Of a stretch of 64,000 nt of DNA, positions 34,051-49,959 are shown in pieces. The position numbers and the translations under genes are program-made. The DNA lies in contig CM119266.1 of assembly GCA_051294375.1 (NCBI GenBank), positions 21,523,176 through 21,587,175 on the forward strand. The letters are read 5' to 3'. This DNA is from Paraspadella gotoi. Lineage: Eukaryota > Chaetognatha. The notes under the pieces are model-generated. The model did no database searches. It was not told the DNA's origin and saw only the letters and a program-made list of their open reading frames with translations. Position 1 is the first letter of the stretch. The number at the start of each line of letters is the position of its first letter.

Positions 34051-36477
34051 CCTCTCTCTTCTCTCTCTCTCTCTCTCTCTCTCGCTGGGAAATTCACCGT
34101 TTCCTCCCTGTTTGCTTCTTACTTTTCTTTACAATATACACACAAAAGTTGTTTTTCTAGCTCAAACGAAATTTTGGCATTTTGTGAATTGACTGACCGT
34201 TCACGATTTTGGAGAAACTTAAATAAGTTTTTTTGGGGGAAAAAAGTAATCACTATACATAAGCAAAAGAAATGTAATTAAAGGTGAGAATCTTAGAGTC
34301 CGACGCCTTTGCATAAGATTAATAGAATTTTGAAAAGCGATCTCCCTCAAGGGTAATCGAGACTGGAGTTGCAGTAAGTCTACTCCCTCATGATTTTTTC
34401 GTATCCACGGATAATCATTATATTAGAAATTTAAAATTTAAAATTTATATTTAAATCCACGGGATAATCATTATATTAAATTTTAAATTTAAAATTTAAT
34501 AAATTTAATATTAAAATTTAAGACAGTTAGAAAAATTGATAGTACTGATACTGCATTAGATTCTCCAATAAATTTTTTAAATTTGTCAGAACGTTTTTCT
34601 CTTTTTTTTCCCATATTTTGTTGGACACGCTAAACGTTTCTCTGATTACGCAAAATTGCACATGAAAAAAATAAAAAATATAGTACCCAATAGTTAGTGT
34701 TAGTGTCTCGAATTAGATGGAAAAAAACCTCGTTTAAAAAATTCGATCGGGAAGTGGGGTAACTAAGGCTTACCAATGGCATCCTCCACGCCAATCGTTC
34801 TCTCAAATAATTTTTTTTATTTAATACATTTGAAAGGAGAAAAAAAAGGAAAAATTTCAGAATGGCAGGTTGCAGAAAGGGTAAGATAATATGGACATCT
34901 GACGATGATAATTCATGACCTTTTATGTCTTGTGGAAAGGGGGGCAGTAAAGAAACCTAAAAAATTTCGATTCATTAAGTCAGTCAATGAACCCTTTCCA
35001 ATGGGCTATTCGCGATAATTTTTCTTAATTTAAACGGGATGATAAGTAATAGAATTAAATTCCTTGTATAAAGGTGTTTATTTAAAAGAAAATTATCAAT
35101 ACAAATAAACACAATGATTGTTCTTGTTTGCAAATACTGGTGCACCAGCTATGATAATTTTTTAAAATTTTATTATTGATAAACAAGCAGCGTTGTTCAA
35201 AGCTTTTGTTTGCAGTTGAACGATAATGGGAAATGACAATTTTTTTTTCACAGGACAAGATAGGTAGTATGTCCAGACTGTTTTATATCAATCTGAAAAT
35301 ATTTTTTGTATTTAAGCATTTTTCATATTAAAAAAGATTTTATCCGCTACTTCATAATATTTTTGGCTTGTTTTTTTACTTTAACTAAAAATACAAGCCA
35401 ATTTATAGAGTAGAGCAACAGTTTAATGTAATCAAAATGTAATTAGTCTTCCTTTTTTCAATTACGAAGAAGAAAAAATTTTAACATTGCCTTCATTGAA
35501 ATAAAGTTTTAATGCAAAAAACTGTATATACTTTTTAACTCCGATTTAAATTAAAAAAGACTGTGTATTATATGATTTATTGGATAAAATTTAAATAAAA
35601 CTATTTCAGAGACGCGTGTCCCGAATGATTAGGGCTTTAATTTAATACCTCACCCACTTTCCTACCTCTTTTCTTTTCAAAGTTATTCAAGATAAATACT
35701 TTTTTTACCGTGAGAGAACTAAGGATTTGAACTACGCAGTTAAAATCTTTGTTAAATAAAAATTTCTGCAAAGCGGGAGGTATCTCAATTTATCCTATTG
35801 GTACAATAAAACCTAAATTTAAAATAAATACTTAAAGAAAAATTTTCCGTCTCTAGAGACATGTCACTGTTCAGGTTTACCTATCGTCTTACACATTTAT
35901 GGATCTATGCTTGGAAGAATTCAGCAAACGTTCTCCTCTTTTTTTTAAATAGTTTGGTACTATGCGCCGTCAGAAATCTAAGAAGAACTCGGAAAATTTG
36001 TATCTGACAAAATTTTTGCCTTTTCAACGGCTGGCGTTTATGACTTATATCTCGGAACCACTTGTAGGAATTTAAAAAACGGTTTTTTTGGAGTGAATAT
36101 TGATATCATCTTCCAGGGGACCGGCATAAAAATATATAAAAAAATAAAGCTTATATTATTGGCTGTCGAGTGAGGTATCTTTATACTGATACTATACTGA
36201 TACTGGACTATATCTTTTTCTTGGGCATCGTTAAATCTGAAACCGAAGACAGGAACTGTTTCATATTAAAGACAAAAGGCATCGAATCGTTGATGTCGAT
36301 GATTCGACGATTAGAGACCCCTTTGTGGTTTTTTTCTGTTGAATAAAGAAGTCAGCAAATTCTAACATTTTTGGTTGGGAATTTTCGTGGAAAACGAAAA
36401 ACTGAGAAAAGGAAACGCCGGAATCTGTTTTTGCAGAGAAGAGTTCTTCTGGAAGCGAGCTTTGGACCGCCCCGAAT

Positions 36478-36536
36478 GAGAGGAGAGAGGGAGAGAGAGC
36501 AAGAGAGAGAGTGAAGAGAGAGAGAGAGATGAGGAG

Positions 36537-36576
<40 letters not shown>

Positions 36577-36610
36577 GTTAGAGAGAGAGAGAGAGAGAGA
36601 GATGAGAGAG
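36478..36610 (+). repeat. (GA)n microsatellite in the repeated unit
   Basis: Interrupted GA tract, copied exactly at 43696-43828. In the noisy copies (48130-48265, 53860-53995) length and interruptions differ. Confidence 0.9.
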
Positions 36611-36934
36611 CGAAGCTGACTCCCAGGGAATGACAGTTATAAAGAAAAACTTTTTTTTCTCCAGAATTTTTCTGTGTTGGAATTCTTCTATCACGGAAAA
36701 AAACCATCGCTAACGGTTCCCAGGTTTTTCTTTTTTCTTTTTTTTATTTATTTTTTTTTTTTCACTAGCGAGGAAATTGACGTGAATTCCAGTTGTCGAT
36801 GAATTTATTGATGTTTCTTCTCGAATAACAAAAAAAAAAACCTCGAACGCCAATCGTTCGTCTCGCCCTCAAAGAATTTCCATTTTCACCCGCCTTTTCA
36901 TACTCGATTTCCGTTTACATCGGGGTTTTTTTTC

Positions 36935-36948
36935 GTCACGTGACGTCT
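36935..36948. promoter_or_regulatory. GTCACGTGAC palindrome overlapping a CRE-like site, kept in every copy
   Basis: GTCACGTGAC (36935-36944) overlaps TGACGTCT (36941-36948). The palindrome recurs intact at 44153-44162, 48592-48601 and 54319-54328, even in the noisy copies. It heads a CpG-richer stretch (to 37650), suggesting a promoter. Confidence 0.4.
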
Positions 36949-37442
36949 TCCGTGTCACCGTGTACTGATTAGTTACTTGTCACGGGAACAACACGTTTAC
37001 GGTTTCAGTTCCTCCAGCAACTGAATAGTTTTTTAGTTCTCATTTTATGAAATGCTACTCGTTTAAAGGGCACGAAAATATATTTTAACGTTTTTGTTTT
37101 CCAATTATTTTGTACAACCACTGGTTATTTACGGCAAAGCTAAGCAAAGTAAATTCTCACTTGGGCGACGCTTTCCCGCGAAAATCGGCCAAACGCATTT
37201 CCGTATTCTGAGGGTCGTCGTCACGAGGAGTCTTCGCCACCAGAGCGGCGACATTTTAACCGTGGTGAACAAACTCACTTACGAAGTTGGACACATTAAA
37301 CCTGAGCGCGCAGGTTAACGTTTCAGTTTACAAAATTTCTACTAACTACTAAAGGGTAGTCTCAATCGGAAGCTAATTTAACAAATCTTCAGGTTTCAGA
37401 TTTAGGCGCCAATATTTTTGTTAAAACCATTTTTATTTCTAG

Positions 37443-37598
37443 TTCAAAGGTGGAAATTTTGCATTTGATTGTTTTTTACTTGACCATTGCTCTTTGCTGA
37501 CGGAGTTTCTCGCCCCCGTTTTAAAATTCTTTGCGGCCCACCGCGCACGCAAACGCGACGAGCGGTTTCCCCGTATGGCCGAGGATTAACTGCGCCAC
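37443..37598 (+). other. exon-like segment in the repeated unit
   Basis: After TTTTTATTTCTAG (a plausible acceptor) the frame from 37443 is open for about 48 codons with mixed residues (includes LLTEFLAPVLKFFAAH) and ends in TAA. A second candidate, 37094-37313, lies upstream with a CAG/GTTAAC donor, but its phase does not fit this frame. I know no homologue. Confidence 0.15.
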
Positions 37599-37792
37599 GC
37601 CAACGCACTTTCCCTCGCCGACACAAATTCGTTGGATGGTCGCCGACTGAGAAGTAAAAAAAAAGAGAGAGGCGTCTACCTCACAAAGTTCGCTCTTCGC
37701 ATTTCGGTGTTTAAGAAGCGTTTTACATTTACAACCTCTCTCTCTCTCTTCTCTCTTCTCTCTCTCTCTCTCTCTTCTCTCTCTTCTTTCCT

Positions 37793-37824
<32 letters not shown>

Positions 37825-39646
37825 CTACCCTTTCCGCTTTCGCCAAAGGTTGAGTTCTCATCCCTTAAAATAAAATAAAAAGGAAGACGCCGAGAAAAAA
37901 TGTCCTTATTCCTCCACTTTTTCCTCTTCTTTTTTCTCTCTTCTTTTTTTTTTCTTCTTTCCGCTAATTCTCATTCTTTTTCCTTTTCTTTTTCTTATCT
38001 TTTTTTTTTTTGAAGACAGACTCGAACGAGGGAAGGTGTCCTCATTCAACAACTTCGTTTTTATCTTTTAGGACTACATCTTTCTTTCATCACTGGAGCT
38101 TATTTTCTTTCTCAGTTTTACCGTTCTTACTCCCTTTTTTTCAATCTCTCTTTTCTCTCTCTTCCTCCCCACCTATTCTTTGCCTCTTCGCGTCTTTCTC
38201 TTCTTTTTAAAATTTTAAATTTTAAATTTTTTAATTTTTTTTTCTCGTTTTACTTTTTGGCTTTTATGTAAAGTTCTTTTTTCTTGTTTGAGTTATTCCT
38301 TCTCTCCCTTCTACAAATTTTCTTCCAATCTTTTCTTCTCCCATCTTCTCCAAATTTTACTTTCCACACAGTTGTCATTCTTTTCACTTTCCAATTTTCT
38401 CCCCTTTATCTGCTTACTGGGTTCTACTTCTGCTTTTTATCCCTTACTTTCGTTCTTTTCCTTTTGATTATTCGAATACAATGTCCAGAACTGCGCACTT
38501 TCAACCGCAACTTCTGAAAACTCCTTTTTCGGACCTCCAGTCTTCTGTGATCGTTATCTTCTCGTATCCGGTATATCTTTCTCCAATTTTCGCTTCCTTT
38601 TTCTCCCATATCTCCTCTTTTCTCCTTCTCTTTCTTTTCTCTAAACTCTTCTCCTTTCTCCCATCTCTCCTCTTTCTCCTTTCTCTTCTTTTCTCTCATC
38701 TCCTTCATCCCATCTCACCTCTTTCTCCCCTATTCTTTCTTTTTCTGTTCTCTCAACTCTTCTCCTTTCTTCCCATCTCTCCTCTTTCCTCCTCTCTTTT
38801 CTTTTCTCTCAATCTCTCCTTTTCTCCCATCTCTCCTCTTTCCTCCTTTCTCTTTTCATTTTCTCTCAACTTCTCCCTGCTCCCAGTGCTGCCCTCTTTC
38901 CGTCCTGTCCACTTTTCCGTTCTGCTCAACTCTCTCCTTTCCTCCCATCTCTCCTCTTTCCTCCTTCTCTTTTCTTGTTTCTCTCAACTCTTTTCTTTCC
39001 TCCTTCCTCTTCCTTTCCTCCCATCGTCTCCTTGTCCTGTCTGTCCGACTTGTCTTTGCGCTCTAACTCTCTCCTTTCCTCCCTTCCTTTTTTCCTTTCC
39101 TCTCTTCTCTATGCGTTTTTTCATTAGCGGCCGACTCGCGTGTCGAACCCCAAAAATGGCAGCGATTAAGAGAACAATTCGGCCGCGAAATTGAAACTTT
39201 CTTTTAGAAGAAAAAAACTTTGGACACTTGGAACTTTTTTTTTTGATTAATTCGGCGAGCGATGCAGGCGGACAAGTACCTTTTTTAATTGGGGGGGGTA
39301 GAATGAGAGTTAAAAATGATGAAACTGCTGGAAAATAAAGTATTTTTTATTTTTTTAACTTATTCGCGTCGAGTTATTTTCTTAAGGAGAGCTAAGAGGA
39401 GAGGAGAGAGGGCAAAAAACTGATGAATATCTCGCCTAATTACCGAACGATGTTTCTTTTTTTATTTTTACTAATGAGGATCGAGCATCTCGGTTAGTCG
39501 TCGTCGCGCGGCGTCTCACCTCATTTGCATTGTTTATTAAATCGATTTTCCTGGTTTACCGCTTTCGTTGTTTTATCATTAATGCGACCGAAGGAACGAA
39601 GAAATCTTCTGATAGAATCGCCTCGAGTCATCTTAAATCTCAAATA

Positions 39647-39689
<43 letters not shown>

Positions 39690-40201
39690 AGAGATGAGAG
39701 GAGAGAGAGAGAAGAGAGAGAGGAGAGAGAGAGAGGAGAGAGAGAGAGCTATGATAATGTTTTTCTGCATTCTTTATCCGTGATCTGAGAGGTATATCAT
39801 TTATGCCTAGGTTTTTTTAGAGCTAAAATAAGTTTTCTCTCGGAAAAGATGGCTTAATGATTTATTAGTTTAATCAAGATTTTTTAAAAATTTAATCGTT
39901 TCAACTCAATGTTTTTTTCCCTATTTGTTTCTTTCAATGCGATTTATTCTTCTTTCTTTCTTTTTTTCTTTTCAAGTTTCACAGCGGAATTGCGAACCGT
40001 TTCTCTCTTTGCTTGTTTGTTTCCTACCAATTTACTTTCTTCATTTCAGTTTCATCAGTGTCGTTGTTGTTGTTGTTGTGTTTCTTTTTTAATAAAATGA
40101 TTTTCGACTTGTCCGATGTCCATCGAGATGTGTGTTGTTCTCGGTTCCTTCGATAAAGAATCTCGCTGTGCGTTGGNNNNNNNNNNNNNNNNNNNNNNNN
40201 N

Positions 40202-43200
40202 CCTCAGAGTAAAAGAGATTTTAATGCGTCGCTGATATGGGACTCGATGGAGAATAGAGGAAAGAAAGAAAAAGAAAAAAAAATGTAAAAGATAAGAAAT
40301 CCTCGCGACATTTCAACAGATACAATATTTTTTTTTAAACCCTGCCATTTTGAAAGTCTTTCCAGCAGCGACTGTTGCAGTTGTGAGTCTTCAGCCTTTC
40401 TCTCTGTTTTCTTCGCTTATCTTTCTCATTTTTTTTTTCATTTTTTTTTTCTTCTTCTTTCTTTCAAATTCTCGTCCGTGTGTCTTCCCATCGCAGAGAG
40501 GATAAAGCTTTTCCAATTATGCCTTCAATTTTTGTCCCCGGAGGTTTTTCACCTTCAGCCAACGAAAGGGGAAAAAAATAAATAAAAAGATTTATTTTGA
40601 AGTTGGCGAAGAGTAACGCCAGTGTAAGAAGCAACGAAAGCCTTAAGAAAGTCTTAGAAGCACCGTTATAAAAAGCCCTCCTCTGCAGTAACCAGTGGCG
40701 ATATCTGTGTTGATTTGGATTTCGTTTTCTTGATGAAATTATTAGGGTGGTTCAGTATTTCGAACTTGAATCTCTGGCCGCTCGACGTTTGCTGATAATT
40801 GCTCAATCGTTATTGAGAAATCAAAGGGAAACAATTATTTTTTTAAAATAAAGATTGGTTCAAAACAAGAATCGGATACTGTTTTACAACCAGGAACAAC
40901 AGTAATCGAATTTGACAGAGGTCAGCAATGAGATGCTTTTCCCGGTTTCCAAGCTTGTTCGACGGCGGATCCGAATTCCGGCTGCCGGTTCGCGCGTCGA
41001 ATGGCGCCTCGCCGGATTTTTGATATTCTGTTATCCGTTATCATCTCCCTCGGGGTCTTAGGTTCTTAGCGGCCGCGAAATTGGTTTTGATGCTATCTCT
41101 TTCTTTCTCTTCTCTCTCTCCTTTCTCTTCTCTCTCTCTCTCTCTCTCTCTCCTCCTCTTCTCCTCTCTCTCTCTCTCTCTCGCTGGAAATTTCACCGTT
41201 TTCCTCCCTGTTTGCTTTCTTACTTTCTNNNNNNNNNNNNNNNNNNNNNNNNNCTCTCTCTCTCTCTCCCTCTCTCTTCTCTCTCTCTCTCTCTCTCTCT
41301 CGCTGGGAAATTCACCGTTTCCTCCCTGTTTGCTTCTTACTTTTCTTTACAATATACACACAAAAGTTGTTTTTCTAGCTCAAACGAAATTTTGGCATTT
41401 TGTGAATTGACTGACCGTTCACGATTTTGGAGAAACTTAAATAAGTTTTTTTGGGGGAAAAAAGTAATCACTATACATAAGCAAAAGAAATGTAATTAAA
41501 GGTGAGAATCTTAGAGTCCGACGCCTTTGCATAAGATTAATAGAATTTTGAAAAGCGATCTCCCTCAAGGGTAATCGAGACTGGAGTTGCAGTAAGTCTA
41601 CTCCCTCATGATTTTTTCGTATCCACGGATAATCATTATATTAGAAATTTAAAATTTAAAATTTATATTTAAATCCACGGGATAATCATTATATTAAATT
41701 TTAAATTTAAAATTTAATAAATTTAATATTAAAATTTAAGACAGTTAGAAAAATTGATAGTACTGATACTGCATTAGATTCTCCAATAAATTTTTTAAAT
41801 TTGTCAGAACGTTTTTCTCTTTTTTTTCCCATATTTTGTTGGACACGCTAAACGTTTCTCTGATTACGCAAAATTGCACATGAAAAAAATAAAAAATATA
41901 GTACCCAATAGTTAGTGTTAGTGTCTCGAATTAGATGGAAAAAAACCTCGTTTAAAAAATTCGATCGGGAAGTGGGGTAACTAAGGCTTACCAATGGCAT
42001 CCTCCACGCCAATCGTTCTCTCAAATAATTTTTTTTATTTAATACATTTGAAAGGAGAAAAAAAAGGAAAAATTTCAGAATGGCAGGTTGCAGAAAGGGT
42101 AAGATAATATGGACATCTGACGATGATAATTCATGACCTTTTATGTCTTGTGGAAAGGGGGGCAGTAAAGAAACCTAAAAAATTTCGATTCATTAAGTCA
42201 GTCAATGAACCCTTTCCAATGGGCTATTCGCGATAATTTTTCTTAATTTAAACGGGATGATAAGTAATAGAATTAAATTCCTTGTATAAAGGTGTTTATT
42301 TAAAAGAAAATTATCAATACAAATAAACACAATGATTGTTCTTGTTTGCAAATACTGGTGCACCAGCTATGATAATTTTTTAAAATTTTATTATTGATAA
42401 ACAAGCAGCGTTGTTCAAAGCTTTTGTTTGCAGTTGAACGATAATGGGAAATGACAATTTTTTTTTCACAGGACAAGATAGGTAGTATGTCCAGACTGTT
42501 TTATATCAATCTGAAAATATTTTTTGTATTTAAGCATTTTTCATATTAAAAAAGATTTTATCCGCTACTTCATAATATTTTTGGCTTGTTTTTTTACTTT
42601 AACTAAAAATACAAGCCAATTTATAGAGTAGAGCAACAGTTTAATGTAATCAAAATGTAATTAGTCTTCCTTTTTTCAATTACGAAGAAGAAAAAATTTT
42701 AACATTGCCTTCATTGAAATAAAGTTTTAATGCAAAAAACTGTATATACTTTTTAACTCCGATTTAAATTAAAAAAGACTGTGTATTATATGATTTATTG
42801 GATAAAATTTAAATAAAACTATTTCAGAGACGCGTGTCCCGAATGATTAGGGCTTTAATTTAATACCTCACCCACTTTCCTACCTCTTTTCTTTTCAAAG
42901 TTATTCAAGATAAATACTTTTTTTACCGTGAGAGAACTAAGGATTTGAACTACGCAGTTAAAATCTTTGTTAAATAAAAATTTCTGCAAAGCGGGAGGTA
43001 TCTCAATTTATCCTATTGGTACAATAAAACCTAAATTTAAAATAAATACTTAAAGAAAAATTTTCCGTCTCTAGAGACATGTCACTGTTCAGGTTTACCT
43101 ATCGTCTTACACATTTATGGATCTATGCTTGGAAGAATTCAGCAAACGTTCTCCTCTTTTTTTTAAATAGTTTGGTACTATGCGCCGTCAGAAATCTAAG

Positions 43201-43754
43201 AAGAACTCGGAAAATTTGTATCTGACAAAATTTTTGCCTTTTCAACGGCTGGCGTTTATGACTTATATCTCGGAACCACTTGTAGGAATTTAAAAAACGG
43301 TTTTTTTGGAGTGAATATTGATATCATCTTCCAGGGGACCGGCATAAAAATATATAAAAAAATAAAGCTTATATTATTGGCTGTCGAGTGAGGTATCTTT
43401 ATACTGATACTATACTGATACTGGACTATATCTTTTTCTTGGGCATCGTTAAATCTGAAACCGAAGACAGGAACTGTTTCATATTAAAGACAAAAGGCAT
43501 CGAATCGTTGATGTCGATGATTCGACGATTAGAGACCCCTTTGTGGTTTTTTTCTGTTGAATAAAGAAGTCAGCAAATTCTAACATTTTTGGTTGGGAAT
43601 TTTCGTGGAAAACGAAAAACTGAGAAAAGGAAACGCCGGAATCTGTTTTTGCAGAGAAGAGTTCTTCTGGAAGCGAGCTTTGGACCGCCCCGAATGAGAG
43701 GAGAGAGGGAGAGAGAGCAAGAGAGAGAGTGAAGAGAGAGAGAGAGATGAGGAG

Positions 43755-43794
<40 letters not shown>

Positions 43795-45010
43795 GTTAGA
43801 GAGAGAGAGAGAGAGAGAGATGAGAGAGCGAAGCTGACTCCCAGGGAATGACAGTTATAAAGAAAAACTTTTTTTTCTCCAGAATTTTTCTGTGTTGGAA
43901 TTCTTCTATCACGGAAAAAAACCATCGCTAACGGTTCCCAGGTTTTTCTTTTTTCTTTTTTTTATTTATTTTTTTTTTTTCACTAGCGAGGAAATTGACG
44001 TGAATTCCAGTTGTCGATGAATTTATTGATGTTTCTTCTCGAATAACAAAAAAAAAAACCTCGAACGCCAATCGTTCGTCTCGCCCTCAAAGAATTTCCA
44101 TTTTCACCCGCCTTTTCATACTCGATTTCCGTTTACATCGGGGTTTTTTTTCGTCACGTGACGTCTTCCGTGTCACCGTGTACTGATTAGTTACTTGTCA
44201 CGGGAACAACACGTTTACGGTTTCAGTTCCTCCAGCAACTGAATAGTTTTTTAGTTCTCATTTTATGAAATGCTACTCGTTTAAAGGGCACGAAAATATA
44301 TTTTAACGTTTTTGTTTTCCAATTATTTTGTACAACCACTGGTTATTTACGGCAAAGCTAAGCAAAGTAAATTCTCACTTGGGCGACGCTTTCCCGCGAA
44401 AATCGGCCAAACGCATTTCCGTATTCTGAGGGTCGTCGTCACGAGGAGTCTTCGCCACCAGAGCGGCGACATTTTAACCGTGGTGAACAAACTCACTTAC
44501 GAAGTTGGACACATTAAACCTGAGCGCGCAGGTTAACGTTTCAGTTTACAAAATTTCTACTAACTACTAAAGGGTAGTCTCAATCGGAAGCTAATTTAAC
44601 AAATCTTCAGGTTTCAGATTTAGGCGCCAATATTTTTGTTAAAACCATTTTTATTTCTAGTTCAAAGGTGGAAATTTTGCATTTGATTGTTTTTTACTTG
44701 ACCATTGCTCTTTGCTGACGGAGTTTCTCGCCCCCGTTTTAAAATTCTTTGCGGCCCACCGCGCACGCAAACGCGACGAGCGGTTTCCCCGTATGGCCGA
44801 GGATTAACTGCGCCACGCCAACGCACTTTCCCTCGCCGACACAAATTCGTTGGATGGTCGCCGACTGAGAAGTAAAAAAAAAGAGAGAGGCGTCTACCTC
44901 ACAAAGTTCGCTCTTCGCATTTCGGTGTTTAAGAAGCGTTTTACATTTACAACCTCTCTCTCTCTCTTCTCTCTTCTCTCTCTCTCTCTCTCTTCTCTCT
45001 CTTCTTTCCT

Positions 45011-45042
<32 letters not shown>

Positions 45043-46927
45043 CTACCCTTTCCGCTTTCGCCAAAGGTTGAGTTCTCATCCCTTAAAATAAAATAAAAAG
45101 GAAGACGCCGAGAAAAAATGTCCTTATTCCTCCACTTTTTCCTCTTCTTTTTTCTCTCTTCTTTTTTTTTTCTTCTTTCCGCTAATTCTCATTCTTTTTC
45201 CTTTTCTTTTTCTTATCTTTTTTTTTTTTGAAGACAGACTCGAACGAGGGAAGGTGTCCTCATTCAACAACTTCGTTTTTATCTTTTAGGACTACATCTT
45301 TCTTTCATCACTGGAGCTTATTTTCTTTCTCAGTTTTACCGTTCTTACTCCCTTTTTTTCAATCTCTCTTTTCTCTCTCTTCCTCCCCACCTATTCTTTG
45401 CCTCTTCGCGTCTTTCTCTTCTTTTTAAAATTTTAAATTTTAAATTTTTTAATTTTTTTTTCTCGTTTTACTTTTTGGCTTTTATGTAAAGTTCTTTTTT
45501 CTTGTTTGAGTTATTCCTTCTCTCCCTTCTACAAATTTTCTTCCAATCTTTTCTTCTCCCATCTTCTCCAAATTTTACTTTCCACACAGTTGTCATTCTT
45601 TTCACTTTCCAATTTTCTCCCCTTTATCTGCTTACTGGGTTCTACTTCTGCTTTTTATCCCTTACTTTCGTTCTTTTCCTTTTGATTATTCGAATACAAT
45701 GTCCAGAACTGCGCACTTTCAACCGCAACTTCTGAAAACTCCTTTTTCGGACCTCCAGTCTTCTGTGATCGTTATCTTCTCGTATCCGGTATATCTTTCT
45801 CCAATTTTCGCTTCCTTTTTCTCCCATATCTCCTCTTTTCTCCTTCTCTTTCTTTTCTCTAAACTCTTCTCCTTTCTCCCATCTCTCCTCTTTCTCCTTT
45901 CTCTTCTTTTCTCTCATCTCCTTCATCCCATCTCACCTCTTTCTCCCCTATTCTTTCTTTTTCTGTTCTCTCAACTCTTCTCCTTTCTTCCCATCTCTCC
46001 TCTTTCCTCCTCTCTTTTCTTTTCTCTCAATCTCTCCTTTTCTCCCATCTCTCCTCTTTCCTCCTTTCTCTTTTCATTTTCTCTCAACTTCTCCCTGCTC
46101 CCAGTGCTGCCCTCTTTCCGTCCTGTCCACTTTTCCGTTCTGCTCAACTCTCTCCTTCCTCCCATCTCTCCTCTTTCCTCCTTCTCTTTTCTTTTCTTTC
46201 TCCTTCACCCACTCACCTCTTTCCTCTTCCTTTTCCTTCCCAACTCTTCCTTTCCTCCACATCTTTTCCTCCTTTCCTTGTCTGTCCACTTTGTCTTTGC
46301 CTCTTAACTCTCTCCTTTTCCTCCCTTCCTTTTTTCCTTTTCCTCTCTTCTCATGCGTTTTTTTCATTTAGCCGGCCCGACTCCGTGTCGAACCCCAAAA
46401 ACTGAGCAGCAGATTAAGAGAGGCAATTCGGCCGCGAAATTGAAACTTCTTTTAGGAAAGGAAAAAAACTTTGGACACTTGGAACTTTTTTCTGATTAAT
46501 TCAATCGGCGAAGCGATGCAGGCGGACAGTACCTTTTTTAATTGGGGGAGGCGGGTTTAGAATGAGAGTAAAAATGATGAACTGCTGGAAAATAAATATT
46601 TTTATTTTTTAACTTATTCGCGTCGTGTTTATTTTCTTAAGGAGAGCTAGAGAGAGAAACACCGAAAAAACAAAGGAGAGAGGGCAAAAACTGCATGAAT
46701 ATCTCGCCTAATTAACCGAAACCGATGTTTCTTTTTATATTTTACTAATGAGGATTCGAGCATCTCGGTTTAGTCGTTCGTCGCGCCGGCGTCTCACCCT
46801 CATTTGCATTGTTTATTAAATCGATTTTCCTGTTTAACGCTTGTCGTTGTTTTATCATTAATGCGACCGAAGTGGAACGAAGAAATCTTCTGATAGAATC
46901 GCCTCGAGTCATCTTAAATCTCAAATA

Positions 46928-46970
<43 letters not shown>

Positions 46971-47457
46971 AGAGATGAGAGGAGAGAGAGAGAAGAGAGA
47001 GAGGAGAGAGAGAGAGGAGAGAGAGAGAGCTATGATAATGTTTTTCTGCATTCTTTATCCGTGATCTGAGAGGTATATCATTTATGCCTAGGTTTTTTTA
47101 GAGCTAAAATAAGTTTTCTCTCGGAAAAGATGGCTTAATGATTTATTAGTTTAATCAAGATTTTTTAAAAATTTAATCGTTTCAACTCAATGTTTTTTTC
47201 CCTATTTGTTTCTTTCAATGCGATTTATTCTTCTTTCTTTCTTTTTTTCTTTTCAAGTTTCACAGCGGAATTGCGAACCGTTTCTCTCTTTGCTTGTTTG
47301 TTTCCTACCAATTTACTTTCTTCATTTCAGTTTCATCAGTGTCGTTGTTGTTGTTGTTGTGTTTCTTTTTTAATAAAATGATTTTCGACTTGTCCGATGT
47401 CCATCGAGATGTGTGTTGTTCTCGGTTCCTTCGATAAAGAATCTCGCTGTGCGTTGG
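40202..47457 (+). repeat. 7.2-kb repeated segment, copy 2
   Basis: It has three parts. 40202-41228, between two 25-N gaps, is an indel-rich version of 33093-34110. 41254-46155 is a clean copy of 34036-38940. 46155-46930 is an indel-rich version of 38940-39650. The last part, to 47457, is clean again. Switching between clean and noisy quality within one copy is unusual for biological divergence. Confidence 0.9.
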
Positions 47458-49590
<2,133 letters not shown>

Positions 49591-49959
49591 ATAATTAACT
49601 CACAATAAGAAGGAAACTGAGATGGAATGAAGAAAGAAACCGGGGACCGGAACCGGATTCCACTGCGGCGAGGGAAGGAGAGAGAGATGAAGGGACAGAG
49701 GAGAGAGGGAAGAGAGGAGAGAGGTAGAGAGGGAGGACTGAGAGAGAGACCGAGAGAGAGAGAGAGGAGATGATGATGAGAGAGAGAGGGCAGATGAGAG
49801 AAAAGGGGCCGGTTTTGAAAAGCGGATCCTACCCTAACGAACTGGACAAAAAGTAGAGCAAAGGGAGAAAAATACCCGCAAAGAGAGAAGAGAGAGACGA
49901 GAGAGATGAGGAGATGAGGATGAGAGAGAGATGAGATGAGAGAAGAAGAGAGAGAGAAA

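Larger units (their letters stand above)
33093..40176 (+). repeat. 7.1-kb repeated segment, copy 1
   Basis: This is the reference copy. From 34036 to about 38940 it is identical as far as I can compare with 41254-46155 (offset 7218), and from about 39650 to 40176 with 46930-47457 (offset 7281). From 32784 to 36195 it is identical with 50147-53558 (offset 17363). It contains AT-rich DNA (34200-36250), GA/CT tracts (36478-36610, 37735-37826, 39653-39750), a CT-rich low-complexity stretch (37900-39110) and a CpG-richer part (36900-37650). I see no convincing complete gene in it. Confidence 0.9.
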